A stretch of 64,000 nt of DNA from Myotis daubentonii (lineage: Eukaryota; Chordata; Mammalia; Chiroptera; Vespertilionidae): the NCBI RefSeq assembly GCF_963259705.1, contig NC_081844.1, positions 48,407,501 through 48,471,500 on the forward strand, given 5' to 3'. Positions 46,005 through 58,167 of this stretch are shown piece by piece (position 1 is the first letter of the stretch; every line of letters begins with the position of its first letter). The position numbers were made by a program, and so were the translations under genes. A model generated the notes under the pieces. That model saw nothing but the letters and a program-made list of their open reading frames with translations, was not told the DNA's origin and did not search any database.

Positions 46005-46200
46005 AGTCTTCACCCGAGGATATGTTTTTTATTGGTTTTAAAGAGAGAGTAAGGGGAGGGGGAGTGAGAGGGAGAGAGAAACATCAATTGAATCAGGGAT
46101 CAAACCTTCAAACTGGGCATGCACATTGATCAGGAATCAAACCTGTGGCCTTTTGGTGTACAGGATGATGCTCCAACCACTTGAGCCATGCCGGCCAGGG
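46005..46200 (-). mobile_element. VES SINE, minus strand, older type
   Basis: Left tail 'agtcttcacccgaggatatg', GA-rich block, truncated middle, then 'gatcaggaatcaaacc' and head CCCTGGCCGGCATGGCTCAA on the minus strand at 46200. Part of the central body is deleted. Confidence 0.9.
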
Positions 46201-46206
46201 AAAGTA

Positions 46207-46640
46207 GGCATAAATTTAATCAAGGATGTAAAAGATCTATACTCAGAAAATTATAAGCCACTAAAGAAAAAATTTGAAGAACATACAGGTAAGTGGAAGC
46301 AAATACTATGTTCATGGATAGGCAGAATTAACATCATTAAAATATCCATACTACCCAAAGTAATCTATAGATTTAACAAAGTTCCTATCAAGATACCAAT
46401 AGCACATTCTACAGGACTAGAACAAATATTCATAAATTTGTGTGGAACTACAGAAGACCCTGAATAGTAACAGCAATCTTGAGAAAGAAGAACAAACTGT
46501 ACTGCAAGTAATCAAAACAGCATGATACTAGCATAAAAACAGACATACAGATCAGAATAGACATCCCAGAAATAAATACATGACTTTATAGTCAATTAAT
46601 ATTTGACAAAGGAGGCAAGGGGGTAAAGATGCGCAGACAC
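46207..46640 (+). mobile_element. L1 ORF2 fragment, plus strand
   Basis: Sense ORF2 text downstream of the reverse-transcriptase core ('aaagatctatactcagaaaa', 'tggataggcagaattaacat', 'ttgacaaaggaggcaag'). An in-frame stretch of about 80 codons remains at 46204-46467 and ends in a stop. Both ends of L1 are missing. Confidence 0.85.
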
Positions 46641-47762
46641 TCTCATCAATACATAATTGAGTGTGCAGAAATGAATAACTGAATGAAGATATTTAATATC
46701 TATATTTATTTATCTTGAAAACAAACATGAAGTGTCTGGACCTTTTATCAGATTTATTATTGCTTTTAGCAATAACTACATCTGTTCCTCATATCTCATT
46801 CTCCCCTATTGGGTGACATGATGAGGGCAGATGAACCCTATGCATAGAGAGGGTCCATACTAAAGGAGAACTTACACAAGAATGGCTACACAGCAGCTTC
46901 TTCCCTCTTGAGACAGGGAGAGGTGTCCTTATTTTGCTATCATAAAGGACTTCTCCCTGGGAGAATAGGGGAAGGTCCCTAAATGTGTACAATGCTTTGG
47001 GAGGCAAACACATGAATTGATCTGAGAAAAATAAACCTATAACTCTCTCTGCAGGTCTCCAACTTGCCAGGCATGTCAGGAAGTTTTACTCACAGAGCCC
47101 CGATCATTAGGAAACAAACGATCGTCCCTAATTGTTTGTTTGTTTGTTTCTCATGGCATGATTTATGTCAAATTTCCTACTCATATACCACTCCATCAAC
47201 CATTCTGATTACTCTTACCATCAGGGGACAGGGCCCATCTGGCTCACCTTATACAGCACTTGTCTAGGCTATTAGCCACAGAACTCAGAGCTATAGTGTG
47301 AGACTACCCAGCGGTGTTGATCCAAGCCATACCCTCCAGAAGTCTCAGAGTCAGCCAGCTACACAAATTCCATGAACTTTCAGTCTACCTTACCTTAGAA
47401 AGCCAGGTGGCTTGACCTGTCCACATGGCCTGAGGCACTAATCCAAACACAGCAGTAAATTTAGTAATTTGCACAGACTTCACCTTGGCCTGCAAAGAGA
47501 AAGTCTGGGGCAATGTATCATTCATAACAAACCTGGCAAAGAGTTTGATACTGACCTCATTCACCTTCAAGGGCAGAGGTACTATCCTGTATCACTTCAG
47601 CTAAAGTTAGGAACAAATTTCATATTACCCTTTCTAATGAATCGATTCCCACTATAGGTAAAACTGCCCACAGAGTGTGCATCTGAGATGTTCCTTAAAT
47701 ACTGGAATGTATCTGTTAAATACTCTTAGGTACAACTTGCAGATAGTTCCACAGACTAGAAT
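46641..47762. other. 1.1 kb unique-looking DNA
   Basis: Less AT-rich than the surroundings. A TTTG run lies at 47137-47150. I looked for retroviral coding text, because an MLT1-like LTR lies at 48.5 kb, and did not recognise any. Confidence 0.35.
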
Positions 47763-47982
47763 AGCCACAGCAGGGGTCCTCAAGCTTTTTAATCAGGGGG
47801 CCAGTTCACTGTCCCTCAGACCGTTGGAGGGCCGGACTATAGTTTTAAAAAAAACTATGAACAAATTCCTATGCACACTGCACATATCTTATTTTGAAGT
47901 AAAAAAACAAAACGGGAACAAATACAATATTTGTATTTGCATGTGGCCCGTGGGCCGTAGTTTGAGGACCCCTGAGCTACAG
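47763..47982. mobile_element. hAT-type MITE with 8-bp duplication
   Basis: Element 47771-47974 begins CAGGGGTCCTCAAGCTTTTT and ends GTAGTTTGAGGACCCCTG. Interior 'ccctcagaccgttggagggc' and 'catgtggcccgtgggcc'. Flanks AGCCACAG (47763-47770) and AGCTACAG (47975-47982) match at 7 of 8. Non-autonomous. The good preservation suggests it is relatively young. Confidence 0.92.
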
Positions 47983-48002
47983 CATATATGATGGGGTTTC
48001 AA

Positions 48003-48166
48003 CTTAACTAAACAGAGAAGCATTGATTGGTTGCCTCCTGCACACCCCTTACTGGGGATTGAGCCCACAACCCACGCATATGCCCTGACCAGGAGTTGAA
48101 CTATGACCTCCTGGTTCATAGGTCCATGGTCAATCACTGAGCCACGCTGGTAGGGCTTAAATAAAC
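48003..48166 (-). mobile_element. VES SINE, minus strand, tailless
   Basis: Head and body are present (GCCCTACCAGCGTGGCTCAG near 48155 down to the 'gcattgattgg' block at about 48020), but the CT/A-rich 3' part is missing. Flanks CTTAACTAAAC (48003-48013) and CTTAAATAAAC (48156-48166) match at 10 of 11. Confidence 0.9.
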
Positions 48167-48499
48167 ATTTCTGAGGCAGATTCATTGGATCAAAAGCCCC
48201 AAATAGCCAGTGTCTTTGATTCTGTTTAAGGCATTGCAGTCGGAGATAAAGTTTTCTCCACAGGGATGGGGACCACTTTCTCATGTATAGACAGGATAAT
48301 GCTAGGAAAGAGCTCCATTTTTCTATACCAAGTTCATTGGACAACAAAAGCACTAGTTTTACATATTTTTTAAATTACCTTCCACCTTGTCAGAAATAGT
48401 GTTCACTCAAAGTGAATATTCAGGCTAGAGAGTCACCAGGCCTGCAGGAGTCAAGCATTTAATTTCAATAAGAGCTCAGTAGCAAATCTGATTGTTAAG
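48167..48499. other. Unique-looking stretch
   Basis: No recognised features. Confidence 0.35.
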
Positions 48500-48912
48500 G
48501 GTCTTGAGATGGAGAGATTCCCTTAAATTATCTGAGTGGGCTCAGTATAGTCTTGAAAGTACTTACAAGACGGAGGTAAAGAATCAGAATCAGAGAAAGA
48601 AGATGTTAGATTGAAGCCAGAGGGTGGAGAGATGCTTGTTGCAGATGAAAGAAGGGGCCATGAACCAAGAAATGCCAGAAACTTCTGGAAACTGAAACAC
48701 ACGCACACACACGCACACACACACACACATACACACACACACACAAACAACAACAACGAAACACAGAAAGAAACTGCTTCTCCCTTTAAGCCTCCAGACA
48801 CTTGGATTTTAGACTTCTGACCTCTAAAACTATAAGAGAGTAAATGTGTGTTGTTTTAAGACACTAGGTTTTTGGTATTTTGTTACATCAGCAATGAGAA
48901 AGCAATACAGTT
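48500..48912 (+). mobile_element. MLT1-like LTR (ERVL-MaLR relic)
   Basis: Block order 'cttgagatggagagattccc', 'aagaatcagaatcagagaaa', 'gaaggggccatgaaccaa', 'gacttctgacctctaaaact' and 'ttgttttaagacactaggtt' is that of MLT1-family LTRs in sense orientation. A CA array has grown inside it. No internal retroviral coding region is seen next to it. Confidence 0.8.
48697..48748. repeat. (CA)n microsatellite inside the LTR
   Basis: About 50 bp of CA with CG and TA interruptions, followed by a short AAC run. Confidence 0.97.
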
Positions 48913-51900
48913 AGGAAGGAGTTACCAATTTGTTAAGAAACAAACTATGCTCCCTTTGATCTATTTGAAACCATGATCATGTTTAATTTTATCACATGTT
49001 TATCATTAATTTCTCAGAAATAATCTTTCATTTTTATAGAATTTTGGGAATAACATTCACTATCTGCTCTAAGAGAGTGTTCCAAGACAAAAATGAAAGA
49101 GCAGATGATATTGTTCAAATATAAAAATTTGGGGGTAGAGTCTAGCATCAGTTCTAACACACACACACACACAACAGTTGGTTACTAATTGAATTTATCA
49201 ATTTACCATGGCTAAAATGCTACACATGTATTATAGGTCAGAATTGGATCTTTTATTTATGTCTTTTATTCTGAGTGGAATGGGGGTGATAAAATACCCC
49301 TAAGTTCCCTCCAATTAAAAAAAAAACAAACCCTTGGAGTAACACTGTTCTCTTAAATCCTCTCTTTGTTCTGGAGGCAGTTTGGTAAAGAAACCACATA
49401 CTTAAAAGTTAAATACTCCTAAAAAGTATTTTTCTCACATACTTAAGTAAATATTAAGGGTTTTTGTCCTAGGTAGAGTAGATCTGATGACAGTGGTTAA
49501 AGGACTGCCTTCCATGGGATATTTGGCCGTCCCTGCAGTCGGAATGTAAAGTTCCACTGGGCCGCTGATTTGAGCATGTGAGGAGGCACTATGGCAGTGC
49601 TTGAGGCTGAAAAAGGGTCAGGTCTAAATGACACACGTGAGCACATCAGTCCCTGGATTGGTTTCTTTTCAGCTACAACTTGGGCATTTTTATTAAGCCA
49701 TAAGTTTCCTTATGATTGGCACTTTATCAGAGTCCTTTAAATCTCTCACTCAAACAGATGCCTGGCGGGTCTACTGTACTTGTCCATGGAATATGTGTTG
49801 CCATGTCAAATCCTCAGTGAATAGAGCTTTGGCCCTCAAAGTTACAACTTGGAAGAAGCTTGCAGATGTGTTTGTTCGGCTAAAGCAACATTAAAAAAAC
49901 GAAAAAACAAAAAACAAAAAATGAAAGTTAATAATTTAGGATGGGCACACACTCTCAATTTATCACATGTCATACTATTCCTTGTGACACCTAACCACTT
50001 CCCTCTTTTGTGTAACCTGCCTGGATCACAGATGCATGTGATTCTCCAACCCCTGCACTAGCTCTTTCTGCCAATTAAATACAGCTCTTCTCCCAATTAC
50101 AGTATGCAGTTAAAGCACCCGGGAGCAAGGAAGTTGTCATTCACTGTGTGTATCGTTTTCTTCTCAACTTTTCCCTCCCCCATTACTTTAAATCATGTTC
50201 AGTAAACATTAGTTCAATGACTGATGTCAATATGATTTCTACTATATCTGTCTTTAAGATGTCCTGACTACAGAAAAAAGTTAGGATAAATTAATGTAAA
50301 GAAAAATATTCCCTCAAACTCCTACTAGAATGATGGAGCATAGTTTTACAAATAACATTTTTGTCTCTTGAAATTTTTCTAAAAATAACATCTGATTTTT
50401 CCCAAGTAGGAAAAATTTTTCTAAGTATTGATAGTCTATTTAGAGGTGTCATAGGTTTTTTTTTAATGCTATTTACCATAAGAAGAATTAATTGTCCTAT
50501 GCTGCAAAAGATGGTTTTATGATGTAAATTCAAATTAGCAATTAAAGGTTACTTTTTTGTTGTTTACTTAGTTTCATTAGGTTAAAAGAAGAGTGGTTAA
50601 GAATTATAAAAGCTTAAACTTTTAAAAGTGTAAAAATTATAAAAACACTACAGAATATATGATTTATTAGCAACTATCTGAAGCACACATACATAGACAA
50701 AAATAATAAAATAGCATACTTATGGCATGATTTTAAGATTGAGAAGCCTCTGGACCTATATACAAATGAAACTGTAATGTCTATAACAAATTATCATATT
50801 TCTGGTCTTGTTTGTAATAATGTTTCCAAAAATTATTTTATTATTTTTATTATTTAGAATTCTAACACCTTATATTTCTTTTTATTTATCTTTTACTTTA
50901 AACTTGCTTGGCTTAGATAGAAAGTAACAATAATCTAACACTGAACCACGGAATTAGGCGTGTATTCTGTCCATGTGAAGATGACCACGTGGGAACTCCA
51001 ATATTATGTGTTACTTTTGTGACACTGGGAATGTTTGTAAATGCCTTTTCTGGGATAGAAGATCTAGGATACATATTATAACATCAACTATCTTATGTGT
51101 TAAATATAAAAAATTCATAGCAAAACTATGAAGAGTCTTTTAATGATTCCACATTCTCTTGTATTATTATATCATTTTTAAAAATTATAAAGGCTTTCTT
51201 TTTGTAAATACTAACCACTAGCTCCTATACTTGAGTTCCTATCTTGATGCTTTTATTGGCTTTCATACATGTTTGTTACATATCTTAACATATATTTCTT
51301 CTTTTTCTTTATCATGAGCTCCTAGAGATCCAAGATCTCTCATTATTTATCTTGGGGTCACCAGCTCCCAACAATGCAATGTTATAAGAACAAATACATG
51401 AGAGAGTTAAGTGGGGTTTTATTGTTTAATGGAGTTATTGCAACTCTCTTTGAGTTATTGAAACTCTGTGAAGTCTAGACTGTGTAAAATGAACTCTCCT
51501 ATCATGGGCATCGCAGTCCCTTTTTCAAGTTCTGACCTGTGACATACTTCCATGAGTCCTAGAGGAAAAACCACTTATTCTCAATTACTGATATTTTCTT
51601 CCATTTAGAAGAACACTTATTCTCTCTGATGCCTCACTACCCACTTGCTTTTCACCCAGGGAAGTGAAATGATTGTTGTGTTATTTTGAGTTTGGTACAG
51701 ACCACCAGGTATCCCAGTTACTCTATTCTGTGAAGCTACCTGCCTGCAGAGAGCAGGTCCTCTGATTTGCTCCCAGCCAGAGAGGCTTAGAGGTCAAAGC
51801 TCTGTCTAATTGGCAGATACCTGGAGGTTGTCAGCACGACCATGTCTGGGTGGATTGTCTGTCTAATTCTACAATTCACTATTAGAAGTCCGTAATTGCC

Positions 51901-53414
51901 TCATACCCAGGCAGTATCGCATGTGCTATTTTGATCTCACTTTTGTCATGTTCTTTAGTGCTTTAGGTTTCATAGGGAAAAGTCCCCAGAAGGGAGACCT
52001 GCAGTTTGGAGAAGATAAATTCAAATCAGAGGTGAAGTGTTGGTAACTTGTACATCAGTCAAGGAACTTTGAGACAAGAGGAGAATGGCATGGATCAAAG
52101 CGATTTGGCATGGCTGAGGCTTTGGTGCTGCGAGGGAAGGGACTTTAACTCTCAGCGGCACTGAACTAGGAAAGGCAATGAGGATTTGTTGTTACAGTTA
52201 GAATACCAGTGGTGGTTTTGCATGGAAGGTTTATAGTGGCCTATATTGTGCCACATGGTTTTTAACTGCTGTAGCCTTTAATTTCAGACTTCAATCCCCA
52301 CAGGGGATTTTAATTTGGCAGTTTCCTACATTTTACGGTCCTTTTAATGTGTACATTTTTATAAGGAGAAAGCTGCATTAAGATAGAGTTAAGTGGAAAA
52401 AGCTCAAAACACAGGCTCTGGGCTTTATGATATAGACTATTGTAGATTGATCTTAAATTGAACAAGCATAGCATGGACTATTTTGTAAGTAGGGATGAGT
52501 TTGGAGTATACATTTTTAATATATATTGGCAAAATGTCTGTTTTCTTCTATTATTTGCTATATCTGCTGGATGGGACATCAAAGCACCCGTCTCTTACCT
52601 GAGAAACAGAGCTCTGGTGAACTTCTAGATTCAAATCGCTTAGATGTCCTTGTCATATTGCATTCTGCATTCAGGGATAAGAGTGAACCCTGTGTGAGAT
52701 GACCTTTGGGTTTTTATGGCTTCTTCATAGGCTCAAGATTCACCCCAAAGGACATGACATGTAATTAATTGGATTTTGCATTGATTACACCATCTATGAT
52801 TTGGAGTCCCAAATCAGACTATTTTGAGGATCACATGGCAGGAATGTTGGTTCACATTATGACTCTTGGGCATATGCTTCACAAGGAACATAGAAGATTC
52901 AGTTCAAGAAAACCCTGAGGATAATTCTTAAGCTAAACAAACATCGTGATTATACAATACTTGAGTTCCAGAAACACAGGGCTCAAATGGAAAATGCAGT
53001 TAAATTTTTTGAATATACCAAAAAGAAAATGAAATATGCTCCATTTAAACCTGGTGACTGACCACATTCATATCAGACAGCTTTGACAGCTGTTGCATGA
53101 AAAGAACAAAGTATTGATTCTTAAGCATAGATAATCTTTCTAGAAGACAATTAATTTATTAGTAAATTAGGTTACATTTTAGACTTTATATTTTTAACTT
53201 TAAACAATATGAAAAGAGAATTTGTCTTCATACTTAAATTTATTTGGCCTTTAATTCTAGGGATAATTTATTGTGTGGCTTTAATTTCTCCATGAAATTT
53301 TGATAATAGAAGGTAATTAATTCAAATGTAGGGTAGCATTTTTTTGGTGCATCGTGTTAGGATATCTTTGTGAAGTCATCTGATCTCATTGAATGGCTTT
53401 TGATAGACTGCATT
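48913..53414. other. 4.5 kb unique-looking DNA
   Basis: The longest stretch without a recognised transposon. AT-rich, with a short CA run at 49158-49173 and A-runs near 49895. No gene, splice-supported frame or tandem array is visible. It could be single-copy sequence of some age. Confidence 0.5.
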
Positions 53415-53699
53415 GAAAAATAGGGCTAGCCCTAGCTGGTTTGGCTCAGTAGATAGAGCCTCAGCCTGCAGACTGAAGGGTCCCAGGTTAGATTCCAGCC
53501 AAGGGCACATGCCTGGGTTATGGGCTGGATCCCCAGTAGGGGGCATGCAGGAAGCAGCCAATCAATGATTCTCTATCATCATTGATGTTTCTATCTCTCT
53601 CTCCCTCTCCCTTCCTCCCTGAAATCAATAAAAATATATTTTTTAAAAAATACTTTCAATTATAAAAAATAATTTAAAAAAAAAGAAAAATAGGGCTAG
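53415..53699 (+). mobile_element. VES SINE, plus strand, with 15-bp duplication
   Basis: Body 53430-53684: head CCCTAGCTGGTTTGGCTCAG, B-box-like GGTTAGATTCC, GCAGGAAGCAGCCAATCAAT, CT block and a long A-rich tail. Perfect GAAAAATAGGGCTAG at 53415-53429 and 53685-53699. Confidence 0.97.
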
Positions 53700-54693
53700 A
53701 AAAAAAATAGAATGGGAAGTAAACGAATGAATAGAATTTCAGACTAGGATACAGAATCATCTGGCAGCTAATTTAATGTGCTATTATAATCCCTTCAGGC
53801 CCTTACTTTCCCCAAGAGTGTTTTATAAAGGGACAGTCCTTGTTTTGGGTTTCTTCTTTCTCTGTCCCTGTAGATTGAATCATCCTCTTTGGTGATTTAA
53901 TAATTGAGCTCAGTGGATTAAAAACAACAACCACCACCACAACAAAATAACAACAACAACAAGAAAACCACTGTGCTTTTCAGGGGCTATATGGTTTTCA
54001 TTTCTCCTGATTACTTCCAAGTAGACAAGAGATCCATTAATCAAACTCTTGGAATCTGTTCTTTCAGGTATTGACTTACCTCATTAGTGAGGATAATACA
54101 AGTTTCACAGAAAATAAGACTCAAATCCTCCCTTATGGGGGATTTGTTGATCTGCAAGAGAGGATGTGCTCTCCATTGCTCTCAGATTTGCATTAAACTT
54201 AGTAGATAAAGAGCCCTACTCTCTGGAGAAAGCCTTTCAATAGGCTAGAGCTAGATTGGATGACAGAGTCTGTAAGTGATGTCTAGCATTAACAAGCCTG
54301 ATTTTGCTGCACACCTTAGCTATGTTCTAAAACAACACTATCACGGACAAAACTTACCAGCATTTTACTCTCCATCTGCTTGACGCTTGATTATCTTTCA
54401 CTTGTTTCACAATTTGATTTTTGTTAGATGATTTTCACCATCTATTAAAATCACAACACACTCCAGGGAATCATAAGCATCAATGTAATCAATCCTGTCA
54501 TTTTTTGTTTATTTATTTTTTTACAATTTTGGTGGGATTAAGACAAAGAACATAGATGAATAGGAGAGTTATACTGTGGAGGAAGCTAGAACCGCATTCT
54601 AAAGTTTATTATTTATGACTTTGCCTAAAAGAGACATTTCAGGCATAAAGTCACTGAAGATTCTAATATTTACTTCTTTTAAAAAAGACATTG
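53700..54693. other. Unique-looking stretch with an AAC run
   Basis: An (AAC)n-like run lies at about 53925-53962. Otherwise nothing recognised. Confidence 0.4.
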
Positions 54694-54880
54694 AAGCCCT
54701 GCCAGTGTGCTCAGTGGTTGAGCACTGACCCAGGTTGTGGGCTCGTTCCCCAGTGTGGGGTGTACAGGAGGCAGCCAATCAGTGATTCTCTCTCATCATT
54801 GATGTTTCTATGTCTCCTCTCTTTCACTTCCTCTCTGAAAAAATATATTAATAAAAATACATTTAAAAAAACACGTTAAA
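54694..54880 (+). mobile_element. VES SINE, plus strand, B box deleted
   Basis: Head GCCCTGCCAGTGTGCTCAGT joins directly from the A-box side to 'ccaggttgtgggctcg'. About 50 bp, including the RNA polymerase III B box, are missing. Then GGAGGCAGCCAATCAGTGAT, CT block and A-rich tail. Confidence 0.92.
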
Positions 54881-57111
54881 AAACCCAACTAATAATTTAG
54901 TTTAGATAATTGATTAAAATAATGCTCAAATAGTTTTAATATTTTCAAACTACTTTCATAGACATGTACTTTATCAGTAATAAGGAATTTGTTGATATTT
55001 TAACAGAATGATTGTGATTCTGGGCTACAATGGCTTGATGGAAAAGTTGAAGAAGAAAGCATGAACATCACCACTGACATGTTTAGGTTTCTTAACATCA
55101 GTCAAGGAATTAACGTTAACCTGCAGATGGAGATGTTTGTCTAAAAGTATGTTATGTTAAGGCTCATCTCATCATATAACTATGAACTGGCATTTCCCAT
55201 TTTGTGACCCTTTGAGTTGATTGCTTTTACCCAAACAGCTTGCTTTCTTAGATTTCAGCTACAACATTGCTGTTCAATTCATTGCATTACTTACAATAAA
55301 ACAAAAACTTGAGGGAATAGAAGGAACAAACAATATTGATAGTCTATGAGATAAGAATTCATTATAATATTGACAAGTTAGGACAAAATATTTCAATATT
55401 TTTTATCATTCCCAAATGTCTGATTATCAATGTGGTACAAGTTTGTGCCGTTTCTCAAACACAAAAGTGGATAGTCACTATTCTGTTCACTTTTCTTACT
55501 GAAAAGACAGTACATTTCATAATTTATTTTTAAAGGGCAAACATGTAGTTTAAATGTGCATTGAAGTCAGAAAGTAAATCCAACACATAAATTTCATTAT
55601 GTGGAATACACCAAGTTTCAGTTTTCAATTTGACAAGCCTTTGGTGAATTTTTGAGTTTGATTTTAATAATTGATCCCTCAACTTAAAAGGAGAAAAAAA
55701 TTTAAATGGATATGGATTGATGTTCTCTTTGGATATACTTTTTTTCTGAGAGAAATTGGTTGATGCTATTTAAGTCTATGATTATAAGGCTCATAGATAT
55801 GTGTATTATTAAAAATGAATGGTGGCAAGAGAAGATTTAGTTTTATATGCTGCCTGTGTATTTGAGTTTTATTGTGAAGAATGTTAGTAAAATATAATAA
55901 AAATAGGAAATATTTGTATTTCATATTCCACCTACATATACGAGAAGTCATTTAATACCTGCATAAATATCTTCTTCATCTGTGATGACCATGCCACCTT
56001 GATCTTAAGGAGAATAAATATTCATTGATTTCATGAAATTGAATAATTTATACAAAATGACTGACTGGCATTTAAACATTTATTTCAAAAAGATTTAAAA
56101 AAAAGTAACAGATGCAGCAACATGGATTCAACAGGGAATCTTTAAAAAGCAACAACATTTTTTATGTTATTCAAAAAAGAAAATTTAGAGTCGCTGGATT
56201 AGATATCCAGTTGGCAACATTTCTTATACTGATTCACTCATCAGAGTTGCTCATTAGCAAAATAAGTCTTTATAACATTGTTGCTCATGTTAGGAGTATG
56301 TAATGAGTTAAAATAAGAAAGCTTATAAAAGATCTCAGCGTTTCAAAGCAAAGTCATAAACAAAAATAGTAAAAAAGAATACAACCATCTTGACTTACAT
56401 GCTAATTAGGATGATTTGTTATTAGTTAGCAAATAAAGTTAGAGGTAAAATATGTTGAATCATTGAACTGAGTGGAAAATTTCAGAGGAAAGATTAGCCA
56501 GCTACACACCCTAAAATACTCAAAATAAATCTGCTTGAAAATACTGCAGTAAAAGGTCAATTTACGTTTAGTAGCATCTTTAATAAATTAATATTGCACA
56601 ATACAATTACCATGGAAACTCAAACTTTCAGTGAATCTATCAAGTGATAGATTTTCTGAAGTTTAAATTGAGGAATTTGAAAAGAGCTCATTTCATTTAC
56701 GTACTCATGTCATGGGTCAGAGGAGCCCATATGCTTATTCAAATTTCCTGCAGTTGCAAAAGCCAATCCAAGAAAACTAGCACTAGAACACAGTTTTGTT
56801 TTGTTTTGAAATTTTAATCAAGTTATCAGACCCAGAATCAACCATCTGGAGATAGCACAGCAACCCAAAAATGGTCACGAGAATGACCAAAGTAGTAACT
56901 GAGAAATTGCTTATGTAGGACTCAGACCCCAAATCCATGGACTAGACATTTTTCTGCTTGAAACAGGAAAACTCATATGCATTTCCCCTGCTGGGAGAGC
57001 CTCCAGATATGAGGTAGGAGACAGAGACACTATCAAACACAGTCAAATGTACCTTAAAGCCAGTAGAGAGCATTCCCTGGTTTTCAACTCAGATCTTTAT
57101 AGAAAGTATTA
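54881..57111. other. 2.2 kb AT-rich DNA, nothing recognised
   Basis: No transposon, array or gene recognised. Confidence 0.45.
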
Positions 57112-57140
57112 ACCCCCCCCCCCCCACACACACACACATG
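57112..57140. repeat. (C)n(CA)n microsatellite
   Basis: A run of about 14 C followed by a short CA array. Confidence 0.95.
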
Positions 57141-57246
57141 CACTCACCAAAATTCTGACTGAAATTTAGTACATTTTTCTTGAATAAATGTTTCTTCATT
57201 TTCTATATGATTTTCCAGAGACACTAAAACTCCAGAACTTGAAATA

Positions 57247-57248
<2 letters not shown>

Positions 57249-57293
<45 letters not shown>
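57249..57293. repeat. (GT)n microsatellite
   Basis: About 22 uninterrupted GT units. Confidence 0.98.
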
Positions 57294-57296
<3 letters not shown>

Positions 57297-57498
57297 TTCT
57301 CCAGTTAAATGATAGCTTGTTAGGAGGAAGGCTCATCACATTACTTCTTTTAATGGCTGTCTTAATACTTTTATATATTAGAGTTATTACAGATGAATTT
57401 TCCTCTCAACTTTTCTTTCATTGCTTAATTTTTCTTTCCTTTACTATTGGTTTCAGTTCTTCTTTACCCTTGAGTATTATATGCTCAAGAAGTAATGA

Positions 57499-57742
57499 AA
57501 TATTTGGACAATTTTAAAAAATATATATACTTTTATTGATTTTAGAAAGGAAAAGAGAGAGAGAGATAGAAACATCAATGATGAGAGAGAATCATTGATC
57601 TGCTGCCTCCTGCACGCCCCACACGGGGATGGAGCCTGCAACCCGGGCATGTGCCCTGACCAAGACTTGAACCATGACCTCCTGGTCCATTGACTGATGC
57701 TCAACCACTGAGCCATGCCAGCCAGGCAATATTTGGGCAATT
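57499..57742 (-). mobile_element. VES SINE, minus strand
   Basis: Body 57514-57727: T-rich end, GATCTGCTGCCTCCTGCACG body, B-box block, head GCCTGGCTGGCATGGCTCAG on the minus strand. Duplication AATATTTGGACAATT (57499-57513) and AATATTTGGGCAATT (57728-57742), one mismatch. Confidence 0.96.
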
Positions 57743-57832
57743 GTACATTCATTTCTCCCTATACAGTGATTCTATGGGAATCAGATTTAATAGCAATATG
57801 GAGTTGTTGAAACCTAGCCCTCAATATTATGA

Positions 57833-58167
57833 CTAGAGGCTCATGCACCGACGGGGGTCCCTTGGCCGGGTCTGCACCCTCTCGTAATCCAGGACCTGTT
57901 GGGGGATGTTGAAGAGCCAGTTTCGGCCCAATCTTCACAGGCCAGGCTGAGGGACCCCACCTTGCCTCTAGTATGCATATAAGATCTTTAGTTAATCTCT
58001 TCTAGCCCTCCCCTTCCCCCACTTCCTTCTGAGATTCATCAGTCTGTTCCATGTTTCCATGCCTGAGGTTTCCGCTCCTGCATTGAGCGTCTGCCCCCTG
58101 GTGGTCAGGGCACATCATAGCTACCGGTCAGACGGTCGGACGTTCCTTAGGCTTTTATATATATAGA
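57833..58167 (-). mobile_element. Helitron carrying L1 3'-UTR piece, array unit
   Basis: The 5' end TCTATATATATAAAAGCC is at 58167 on the minus strand, and the 3' CTAG at 57833-57836 follows a host A. Same family as 3622-3911. The L1-like piece spans about 57972-58067. It directly abuts the CTAG of the next unit at 58168. Confidence 0.9.

Noticed and set aside
46641..47762. Internal retroviral coding region next to the MLT1-like LTR
   Set aside because: No recognisable gag or pol motif on either strand, and no second LTR.
53430..53500. tRNA-like heads with A and B boxes (here and at every VES copy)
   Set aside because: These are tRNA-derived SINE heads; no cloverleaf with acceptor stem and no CCA-ready 3' end.
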